Part shown: positions 1 to 10,300 of the stretch, in pieces
Layout of the letters: every line of letters starts with the position of its first letter
How positions within the stretch are numbered: the stretch's first letter is position 1
Assembly (NCBI GenBank): GCA_000695325.1
Contig: AVPN01000009.1
Span: forward strand, 62,312 to 83,916
Reading direction: 5' to 3'
Length of the DNA: 21,605 nt
Source of the DNA: Pleurobrachia bachei
Taxonomy: Eukaryota > Ctenophora > Tentaculata > Cydippida > Pleurobrachiidae
Made by a program: the position numbers and the translations under genes
The notes under the pieces: generated by a model
What the model saw: the letters and a program-made list of their open reading frames with translations, nothing else
Database searches by the model: none
Told to the model about the DNA's origin: nothing

Positions 1-389
1 GGAAGACAGTAGCACTTCGCGGCAGAGCTGTATTGGGACATGTGGCAGAGTGAGGCTGTATTTCGTATCTGTAACGCGCTTTTGACCTGAAATTGGGCTG
101 GAAGTTGTACGGCTCGCGATGGTAGCACTTGCTAAATGCGCGGCTTTTCCGTATTTTCGGCATATAATACGTATTTAATACGTATTAAATACATATTTGC
201 GCGTGTATTTAATACGTATTGTTGAAAATAATACGTATTATATTCTGACTAGGGTGTGCATTTCAAAACTATAAATGCTAAAAACACCTGCTTTGTAGGT
301 AATCCTAGTTCATATTAGATTCGATTATAATATTCAGATCTTTAATTCACTTTAAAATAATGACAAACGTCCTTATTTTCCATAATCAG
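1..389. other. Flank or intron before the first recognised exon
   Basis: Bases 1-160 are richer in G+C than what follows. Frame 2 is open from base 2 to about 70 and ends at a possible donor (gtaacg), so a partial exon is conceivable, but I see no domain in it. Bases 161-245 are AT-rich palindromes. From 256 the sequence matches the intron that precedes the second copy of the first exon (3558 onward). The stretch ends in the acceptor ataatcag at 389. Confidence 0.4.
161..245. repeat. AT-rich block of reiterated palindromes
   Basis: The self-complementary word aatacgtatt occurs four or more times within about 85 bp, nested in longer near-palindromes such as taatacgtatta. It lies just outside the left edge of the first tandem duplication, which begins at 256. 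It could extrude hairpins or be the remnant of a short inverted-repeat element; I see no coding content. Confidence 0.55.
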
Positions 390-1361
390 GTAGCGACTGT
401 GATTTGCTTTTCATAAATCCCCCTCCATTTTCCTCTTCTGCCACTTCATTTGCGACGGATCCAGACATCCTGGAACTAAATTACGGTGACTCGATTGTCG
501 GAAAATTCGAAACTACAGACAGGTTTGTTAGAGACTCTAGTTCCTGCTGTCACCGATCACCCATTAATTGTTTCAATCGTGTGTGTAACTGTATGTAGAG
601 CGAAGTGTTGGACTTCCCGAAGCCTAACTAAAATTACCACTTTTTCGATTTGGTATGGATTTCTTCTTTTGAATTTGGAAAGTGAAAAAATAATTATTTT
701 CCTTGCAGAGGTGAAATACCAGTACTGAATAGAGTGGCATTCTTCTACATCGGAAAGACCCGTGTTAGAACTACATGGCTGTACGGACTGGAACATATCG
801 CTACGACGAATACATGGGAAAACATATGGGTAAGGACAATCAAACATTCAAATAATCATGCATTGATCTCAGCAGTCAGCATATTAGGACTCTCAGAATA
901 TAGTATAGCAGATGCAAGCTGATCGTTGAAAACAAGTTATTAGGAACGATTTAAAGATCACACGTTTATAACTGATACTATTCGCCCTTCCAGAAAACCG
1001 GTTCAGGGGTACAGAAGGCTGAACTGTCAAACGCTGACCTAACTGCATGGAAATCCTTTGATTTCCAGCTAAACCTCAACGAGGAGAATTTGGAAGTGAA
1101 AATTAATGATAAAGAGGCGTTCAACAAGAAATATAGTGCAATGTATGTATACTCGTGTATTAACAATAATTCCTCCCCGAAGTTTGGGAAAAAAGGTTCA
1201 ATGAACATAAACTGTACCCTCTAAGTTTCCATATAATGTTTGTATAATGTTTCCGCAATGTTTGCACAGGAACAACGAGAAACCGGAAACGGACGCCAAG
1301 TACTTTGGCTGGTTTCACAACGGCTACGGTGGGAATTGGCAGTCTATTGGCGTTTGTAGTG
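390..1361 (+). CDS. Four exons of a beta-sandwich-like extracellular domain (copy 1)
   Basis: Exons are 390-522, 709-829, 994-1142 and 1270-1361, with boundary phases 1/2, 2/0, 0/2 and 2/1. The frame is open throughout. The domain starts at SDCDLLF and ends at QSIGVCSG, about 165 residues, with one Cys near each end. It is rich in aromatic residues, for example WLYGLEHIA, FDFQLNLNEENLEVKIN and YFGWFHNGYGGNW. The strand-like alternation and the LEVKIN turn resemble galectin or concanavalin-type sandwiches, but I do not recognise the family. The exon before 390 is not identified. A second copy lies at 3692-4644. Confidence 0.7.
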
Positions 1362-4300
1362 GTGAGTATAGTGAGGAATTACAAAGACACCTCTATAATT
1401 ATTGCATATGGTTCACTCATTCCTTCTCTCACTATGATATGCATCAGAAGGGTTGAACATAAGTTCTATGTCATAGAGGTCCGTCGACCAAAAAGACAGC
1501 GTAAAGACAAACAATAACCTGCATGCAATTCATCAGGTTCCTGTGAGATGCCAAAAGCTAACGCAGCCACAAAGTCAGTCACCTACACCCGTGGCAACAG
1601 AAAGGGTTCCATAGCAACCGTCACCTGTGCCGAATCCTGCTACCAAACGGTCGCGGGGAACCATCTCTCCTACTGTTCAGGGACAACCTGGCTCCCGGCA
1701 GCTCCCGTTTGTGTTAACCCGGATATCTCGTGGAGTCCCATTCTGCTGTCAAAAGATAACAATGCGTGTTTCTTTCCCAAGGATTCACCCCAAGAGGATG
1801 GGACGGAGATTGTCGTTGGAACGGGATCAAAGTGTTACAGTGGTAAGGAAAATAGCACAATGTCACACCACGTCATAGATAAAAAACGAGGTTGAGATCC
1901 TCCAACAGCTTGCCTTGCTCGATCGACCCTGCTTCACTGCGCCCTGTTTGAAAAAAACAAAAACTAAAAAACTGTGGTCACGTCACAACCTGCCTCACGT
2001 TAGAGTTTAAGTTAGACACCATGTGTTTAACTTTCAGATGGGTGAGTGAGTGAGAGGGAGAAGGAGTGTATGGGTAACTAATATAAGTAGTGTGTGGTTA
2101 TAACTACTAAGTATGTGGGTATAATTTATTGTGTTTCAGATGAGGCAATGTTCATGTTCGACACAAAGCGACTAAAACATAGGGCAAGTGGATACTGTGT
2201 CGGCGTTGGAAAAGGGGTAAGATCAGATCATGTGTAGTAGCACAGTTCAATGTTCAGGTCTTGCGTTTAAAAAGTCGATCTTGACAGTATTTGTATTAAT
2301 TGTTTCTACCAAATCAGAATTTTAAACTCCACAGAAAAAGGGTACAGACGCAGCGGCAGGGGTTGCACTAACACTCGACAAAGATTGTGCGGTACCCATC
2401 CTACGAGGACGCCTGAACAACAACATTGGGATTGGACTTGAATTCTTCATCAACATCACCAACTTCGCCACCGCAGCCGCGTCTACCTCCGGATCTAAGA
2501 TCTCTTGTGCCGCTTCCGCCACTGCTGAACTAGCAAAATGGGACCAAGGTAAGCTGATTTATAGCTATAGGGATAATTTGCCTTGTTCTACCCTGTTTCA
2601 CTGCCCCATAAACTGTAAGGAGGGTAAGAAGAAGGGATAATCCTTTGAGTTTTGAAAAAATGGTGGTTCATTCATCGGTAGGATAATAACATACTACCTA
2701 CACAACCTGTCCTCAGACTGTCCACAATGTGTCCACAATGTGTCCTCAACCTGTCCTTGTGCCCATTACGTGTTTTATGAAGGAGCACTGTCGCGTAGAT
2801 ACCGCTTAACGAACGACGACTTCGACGACGTTCATCTTCAACTTATAATATAGACTAGCGCACCCATCGGGTGCGCCCCAAGTAAGGGCTTCTTGATAAC
2901 CCACCCGGCGAAGAGATGGCTTGATGTAGGGCTGTCAAATTGCATACAAACTATCCCGCTGTTGTGATTTAACTATTAGAACTGGTTTCATGGTCTTATG
3001 ACTTTCATTCTTTGATTTATTGAGGTTAACACCCGTTTTGGGCAAAAAGTTAACCTCATTTTTCTCCAGGAAGGCGTGAGCAAAGGCGCTTTTTGAATAG
3101 TCCATCTGGTCCGGCTCTTCAAGCTGAACCAAATATCAAAAATTAGTTTTTAGGCTGAAACACTCGAAATTCAAACCGATCAAAAGTGGCATTTCGCAGC
3201 ATTGTGAATTTTTAAATGTCATCGTCAATCGTGTGGCAGATTTTAGTTCAATTACTAGAGAAAAAGTTAAAAACGTGATCTAACACCTATTCTAATCTAA
3301 ATCCTAAATACAACCCTGTTTTAGGGACTGCTCCTTGCGATGGAGTGGTGTATGAGCCGGAGGACGAGAAGTATCATTTGTACACTGGGGAAGCGGCAGC
3401 TTCAACCACCGGACAAATCGCTTATACAGTCAACTGTAAGTCTCTATACTGTATGTCTCGAGACATGGATATCGAGGCATAATTGGATTATATCATTGAT
3501 CCATATCCCATGTCCAATAAGTAAATAACATGTGGGACGATCATTGTTTATCTATAAGTGCATTTCAAAACTATAAATGCTAAAAACACCTGCTTTGTAG
3601 GTAGTCCTAGTTCATATTAGATTAGATTATAATATTCATATCTTAAATTCACTTTAAATTAATGACAAACGTCCTTATTTTCCATAATCAGGTAGCGACT
3701 GTGATTTGCTTTTCATAAATCCCCCTCCATTTTCCTCTTCTGCCACTTCATTTGCGACAGATCCAGACATCCTGGAACTAAATTACGGTGACTCGATTGT
3801 CGGAAAATTCGAAACTACAGACAGGTTTGTTAGAGACTCTAGTCGTGTGTGTAACTGTTATGTATGTAGAGCGAAGTGTTGGACTTCTTCTTTTGAATTT
3901 AGAAAGTGAAAAAATAATTACTTTCCTTGCAGAGGTGAAATACCAGTACTGAATAGAGTGGCATTCTTCTACATCGGAAAGACCCGTGTTAGAACTACGT
4001 GGCTGTACGGACTGGAACATATCGCTACGACGAAGAAATGGGAAAACATATGGGTAAGGACAATCAAACATTCTAATAATCATGCATTGCTCTCAGCAGT
4101 CAGCATATTAGGACTCTCAGAATATAGTATAGCAGTCTATGCAAACTGATCGTTGAAAACAAGTTATTAGGAACGATTTAAAGATCACACGTTTATAACT
4201 GATACTATTCGCCCTTCCAGAAAACCGGTTCACCCCATGTCTTCCGACTTGACAGTTTGCGACTGGATTGACGTACCTTTAGTTTTGACTTCCAGCTGAA

Positions 4301-7300
4301 CCTCAACGAGGAGAATTTGGAAGTTAAAATTAATGATAAGGAAGCGTTCAACAAGAAATATAGTGCAATGTAAGTATACTCTCGATCGTTACCCACTCTC
4401 TATCCAATTCAAACTGTCTTATCTCTTGACTCTTATGAATTGTTCTATCAATTTCTTATAAAGCTTGCGAAATAAGGTCCATGAACATATTTCCTTATCA
4501 CCTTCCTCGTCGTAGGATGATCTCTACGTAACCTTCCATAATGTTTGCACAGGAACAATGAAAAACCTGAAACTGACGCCAAGTACTTTGGTTGGTTTCA
4601 CAATGGCTACGGTGGGAATTGGCAGTCCCTTGGCGTTTGCAGTGGTGAGTATATAAGTGAGATATTAACATTTAGTTATTCGAAGTTATCCATACCATAC
4701 CATATGCTTCACTCCGTCCTTCTTAAACTATCTTGTAACAGAAGGGTTGAACATTATTAAAAAAACTTGGTTCTACACTCTACGGGTCCGTCGACCAAAA
4801 AGACAACGTAAAGAAGCCAATAACCTGTTCAATTTATCAGGTTCCTGTGAGATGCCAAAAGCTAACGCAGCCACAAAGTCAGTCACCTACACCCGTGGCA
4901 ACAGAAAGGGTTCCATAGCAACCGTCACCTGTGCCGAATCCTGCTACCAAACGGTCGCGGGGAACCATCTCTCATACTGCTCAGGGACAACCTGGCTCCC
5001 CGCAGCTCCCATCTGTGTCAACCCGGATATATCGTGGAGCCCCATTCTGCTGTCCAGATAACAATGCGTGTTTCTTTCCCAAGGATTCACCCCAAGAGGA
5101 TGGGACTGAGATTGTCGTTGGAACGGGATCTAAGTGTTACAGTGGTAAGGAAAATAGCAGTATTTCACACCACGTCATCGATAAAAAACGAGGTTGATAT
5201 CCTCAAACAGCTTGCCTTGCTCGATCGACCCTGCTTCACTGCACCCCGTTTGAAAAAAACAAAAACTAAAAAACTGTGGTAACGTCACAACCTGCCTCAC
5301 GTTAGAGTTTAAGTTAGACACCATGTGTTTAACTTTCAGATGGGTGAGTGAGTGAGAGGGAGAAGGAGTGTATGGGTAACTAATATAAGTAGTGTGTGGT
5401 TATAACTACTAAGTATGTGGGTATAATTTATTGTGTTTCAGATGAGGCAATGTTCATGTTCGACACAAAGCGACTAAAACATAGGGCAAGTGGATACTGT
5501 GTCGGCGTTGGAAAAGGGGTAAGATCAGATCATGTGTAGTAGCACAGTTCAATGTTCAGGTCTTGCGTTTAAAAAGTCGATCTTGACAGTATTTGTATTA
5601 ATTGTTTCTACCAAATCAGAATTTTAAACTCCACAGAAAAAGGGTACAGACGCAGCGGCAGGGGTTGCACTAACACTCGACAAAGATTGTGCGGTACCCA
5701 TCCTACGAGGACGCCTGAACAACAACATTGGAATTGGACTGGAATTCTTCATCAACATCACCAACTTCGCCACCGCAGCCGCGTCTACCTCCGGATCTAA
5801 GATCTCTTGTGCCGCTTCCGCCACTGCTGAACTAGCAAAATGGGACCAAGGTAAGCTGATTTATAGCTATAGGGATAATTTGCCTTGTTCTACCCTGTTT
5901 CACTGCCCCATAAACTGTAAGGAGGGTAAGAAGAAGGGATAATCCTTTGAGTTTTGAAAAAATGGTGGTTCATTCATCGGTAGGATAATAACATACTACC
6001 TACACAACCTGTCCTCAGACTGTCCACAATGTGTCCACAATGTGTCCTCAACCTGTCCTCAATGTGTCCACGATTGATGCGCAATCGTTACTCAATGTGT
6101 CCTCAATGTGTCCTCAATGTGTCCTCAACCTGTCCACAACCTGTCCACATTGTGTCCTCAACCTGTCCTCAACCTGTCCACAACCTGTCCTCAATGTGTC
6201 CTCAATGTGTCCTCAATGTGTCCTCAAACGTTCCGTAGGTATTATGTTATACTACCCTAAGTAGTTAGAAATAAAGTCGTGGACCGTTCTGCAAGTCACG
6301 TCGCCTCACGATCATAACGTTCTCTTTCGCTAACAAAACCATGACTCATTCAGCTCAGGTAATCTTAGTTTCAAAAGGAGAATTTGTAGATACCAAAAGG
6401 ATTCATTTCCAAATTTCAAATGTAGTCGTTTGACATTGTATCCGTGCTCCTCATAAAAAGAAATTATGAACAATTCAATTATTAAATACTGTTTCTTCTT
6501 TCATGATGTCGCACGAATCATCAGTAGACATGAAAGATCAAAATAAGAATGAAATGGTATCTTAAATTCTGTTCGCTTTACTAGGCATATAGTGCAAACG
6601 CTAAATGGGTTGAGCGTTCATTGGGAGTTGATAAGCCAAACGATGCTGTGACCACGAAGGTAGTCAACAATGTCGCCACAGGTAATTCATAATTGATCCC
6701 CCAGTTCCCTCACCAGCCTTGTAGAATGTATTTGTGGAATGTATCTGGACGCATAATAATATTTTCCTGTTGGGGTGGAATAATATTGTCCTGTTTATTT
6801 CGGGGAAATTTAAATGATCAGCAACATGAAATTTCAGGGACATGGACAACTATGACGTCAGTCAACGACAGTTCACTGTGGGTTCTATTGGATGATAAAT
6901 GTGCAACAGCCGCCGTTCGCTTTGTATTCCTTGGTTCGTTAATAAATGTACTCATTACTATACTTGTAGCTCAGCATTTGGTGATAAGCAGCTGGATCTC
7001 ATTTTAGATCTCCTAAGGTTTTCACAACTCAGTTTACATATCTTGAAAATCAATTATTAATTGATTGATTATCAAGCGACCATCCTCTGCAGGGTGGGAC
7101 TATGCACCGGGAGTGCTGGTAGGAGCAGCGGGAGACACAGTAGCATTGGCTGTCTATTGGTATGAGGACACGGGACTAACGCCTGCCGGGTCCGCCTTCA
7201 AAGTTGTCAATGAAAAAGGTAACCAAGATGTTCAATGATTGATTAATCTGAAAGCTGTGATCGCGGTCAGTTGTGAATCTGTTCGAATCAAAAAAAGTTA

Positions 7301-10300
7301 TTTATTTCTAAGCATTTAAATTGTGACTCAAAGAGTTCTAGATTTTAAATTACAATTCACTCTACTGCAGGTGAAACAGTAACTGATACAACGTCAAATA
7401 CACCCAAACTTGACACAACAAACTTATGGCAAGAGGTAAAGAATACTAATGCATTTCATCATCCATACCATTTTAGTTTATCATTGTTTGTTACAGGCCA
7501 TTTGTTACAAAATTTAATATTAAATTGTTTTACAGGGTCTATAAGTACTCTTTTGCAGGTTAAGTTTAACATTGCGGTGACATCTTCTCTGGAAAAGAAG
7601 AATGTCTACGCTGTTGCGACGGTGACTATCGACGGGAAGAAACAGGAGATAAAATCAGGGGCAATCTTTATAGGCACCATAAGTACGTGACTTTTAAATA
7701 TTAATGTACTAAATATTAATTGATGTACAACTTTTAAACATTAGATATTATAGGACAAACCGTACCTAGTTAGTACAATTATTGTTTATACTAGTGTGAG
7801 AAATAGATGAATTCGCGTTCTAACAAATCCTTTATCTTTTCAGCTTTTAGTGTGGAAAACCAGTATGTCATAACGAACATAGGTCAAAGGGCTACGATTC
7901 CCGTTAATGTAGTTACCGAAATACCAAACGTTGAGGGTGATTTCTACAAGCTGAACCCGCTGACTAAGATTACCAACCAGACACTGGTTAGTTTGATGCT
8001 GAAATGGTTGAGATACAACAATGCAGGGTTGTGGGCGAGGGGACTATCTCAAAAATTTTTTTCCAACAAATGAATCCCTTTGAATCAGCCTTTGTACTAT
8101 TGAGATCTTTGGGCTGTAGTTTACCAAAATAAAGCCTTTCAAAACATCTATTTTCAGCTGTCAGTGCTATCAGCGACTGGTGGCAAACAGTTCATCCTAA
8201 CTTTCCCTGAAGTAACGAAGGAAAACTTGGGATTGTACTATGTCAAGATTGATATCACAGGTTCTAGGGCTGAATCGCCTCCCATCGCTCTTCGTTCCAT
8301 AGGTATTATGTTTACAAATTATGTATATCCAAGTTTGCAGTGCAGTAGTGGCTAATAAACCAAAAGCGACACGCCCCTATCTAGAGTACATATCATGCCA
8401 TATTCGAACGATTTAAAAACCTTTCGTTAATCAATCGGTTGTCGATAGATCTCCACCTGTGAACATCGAACTAAATTTTGGTACTACCTCACTATCCCTC
8501 TCTCTATCTCCCTCAACCCAGAGTACACTGATGCTGACAGTGGATGTGGTAATGTGGGGGATGACATCTCCTTCTCAATCGAGGCCCAAACTCAGTGGAT
8601 GCCCACAAAAGTAGCGACCAAGTGGCTTAATAATTCCACTAAAGAAGAGGTGAGATAATTCTTAATAAATTCTCAACTTAATTGAATATTCAAGTGTGGT
8701 TCATATATTATATATTACATTATTAAAAAAAATTCGGTCCTGAATCGATTGAGCTCTCTCGTGGAAATTCGACTATCTACATTGATATATTACATTATAT
8801 TTATATAGTACATTATACTATATTATGTACATGGATGGGTTGAAAATAGCTCACCATTTATGATGATACAAAAAACGGTATTTAAACTTACCCTTTATAT
8901 AGGAATCGTCCATTTTAACGACATCGAACGTCGACATGTACCACACACTAAACCTGAAGGGAGGTTCTGTCAAGCAGGTAAAATTATAATTACAGTCCAT
9001 ATACATACATAAATCAAGTTCTTGACCGCTTGTCATTTTAGAGATTTTATCGTTTTACTTGCAGGATTTCTAAACCATATTTCCAAATTCCGTAAACTAT
9101 AGTATTCTACGATCGATCTGAGCATGTATACAAATTCTAATACATCATCATTATTAAACAGATTGACGGAACATTAAAGTGTTACCTACCAACTATCAAG
9201 TCAAACGATGATGCCTATCTAATAACGCCATCCCAAGCGGCAGCAACTACAGACGCATGCCTTGATCAATGTTACGCTATGAACCCAACAGGTAAATATT
9301 GTATTGACTTGAATCTGAATATTATGTGGAGGGATCAGGGATGTGGTGAACTCGCACCCATCTGTTCACTGATGTTTCCAGATGTTCCCATTTGTTCCCA
9401 TTTGTTCCCATATTATGTTCCCATTATATGTTCCTAGAATATGTCCCCATGTGTTCCCCACTAGGTGCAACATGGAACACCTGCAAGCTGAATCACGTGG
9501 GATGTTTTAAGGACGAGAAAAAGGTGACCTTTGCGACTACAAGCTTTGAGGAGAGTAACGTATGAATCCCTTTGAATCAGCCTTTGTACTATTGAGATCT
9601 TTGGGCTGTAGTTTACCAAAATAAAGCCTTTCAAAACATCTATTTTCAGCTGTCAGTGCTATCAGCGACTGGTGGCAAACAGTTCATCCTAACTTTCCCT
9701 GAAGTAACGAAGGAAAACTTGGGATTGTACTATGTCAAGATTGATATCACAGGTTCTAGGGCTGAATCGCCTCCCATCGCTCTTCGTTCCATAGGTATTA
9801 TGTTTACAAATTATGTATATCCAAGTTTGCAGTGCAGTAGTGGCTAATAAACCAAAAGCGACACGCCCCTATCTAGAGTACATATCATGCCATATTCGAA
9901 CGATTTAAAAACCTTTCGTTAATCAATCGGTTGTCGATAGATCTCCACCTGTGAACATCGAACTAAATTTTGGTACTACCTCACTATCCCTCTCTCTATC
10001 TCCCTCAACCCAGAGTACACTGATGCTGACAGTGGATGTGGTAATGTGGGGGATGACATCTCCTTCTCAATCGAGGCCCAAACTCAGTGGATGCCCACAA
10101 AAGTAGCGACCAAGTGGCTTAATAATTCCACTAAAGAAGAGGTGAGATAATTCTTAATAAATTCTCAACTTAATTGAATATTCAAGTGTGGTTCATATAT
10201 TATATATTACATTATTAAAAAAAATTCGGTCCTGAATCGATTGAGCTCTCTCGTGGAAATTCGACTATCTACATTGATATATTACATTATATTTATATAG

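Larger units (their letters stand above)
256..6059 (+). repeat. Tandem duplication 1: 3.3-kb unit, second copy truncated
   Basis: The unit 256-3557 is followed directly by a second copy, 3558-6059. The offset is 3302 bp at both ends of the shared sequence. Both left edges lie in an intron, and the right edge of shared sequence lies in an 11-bp minisatellite. Homology is uneven. From 256 to about 1970 the copies differ at many sites, with intron indels. From about 1980 to 2757 (5282-6059) they are nearly identical; I see only a few substitutions. Coding differences are mostly synonymous. Only the first copy is followed by the SINE-like repeat and the exon at 3325; the second copy runs into an expanded minisatellite. 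Confidence 0.93.

Noticed and set aside
390-1361. Farnesoic acid O-methyltransferase-like or galectin domain call
   Set aside because: Some Trp and Gly spacing is suggestive, but I could not match the defining motifs of either family, so the domain is left unnamed.
2322-2522. Minus-strand 66-codon frame, repeated at 5624-5824
   Set aside because: It is antisense to the trefoil-like exon, which has good splice sites and family resemblance; the repeat merely reflects duplication 1.
2935-3132. Minus-strand 65-codon frame
   Set aside because: It lies in the SINE-like repeat; the inverted copy at 13434-13726 matches the DNA but has a stop in the same frame, so it is not a conserved gene.
4233-4282. 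Interpretation as a small inversion
   Set aside because: An inversion would give the reverse complement of 1006-1055. The bases match the non-reversed complement at every position and not the reverse complement.
6029-6264. Plus-strand Cys/Pro/Ser-rich frames in the minisatellite
   Set aside because: An 11-bp repeat keeps several frames open by arithmetic alone, and the array lies in an intron with no suitable splice sites.
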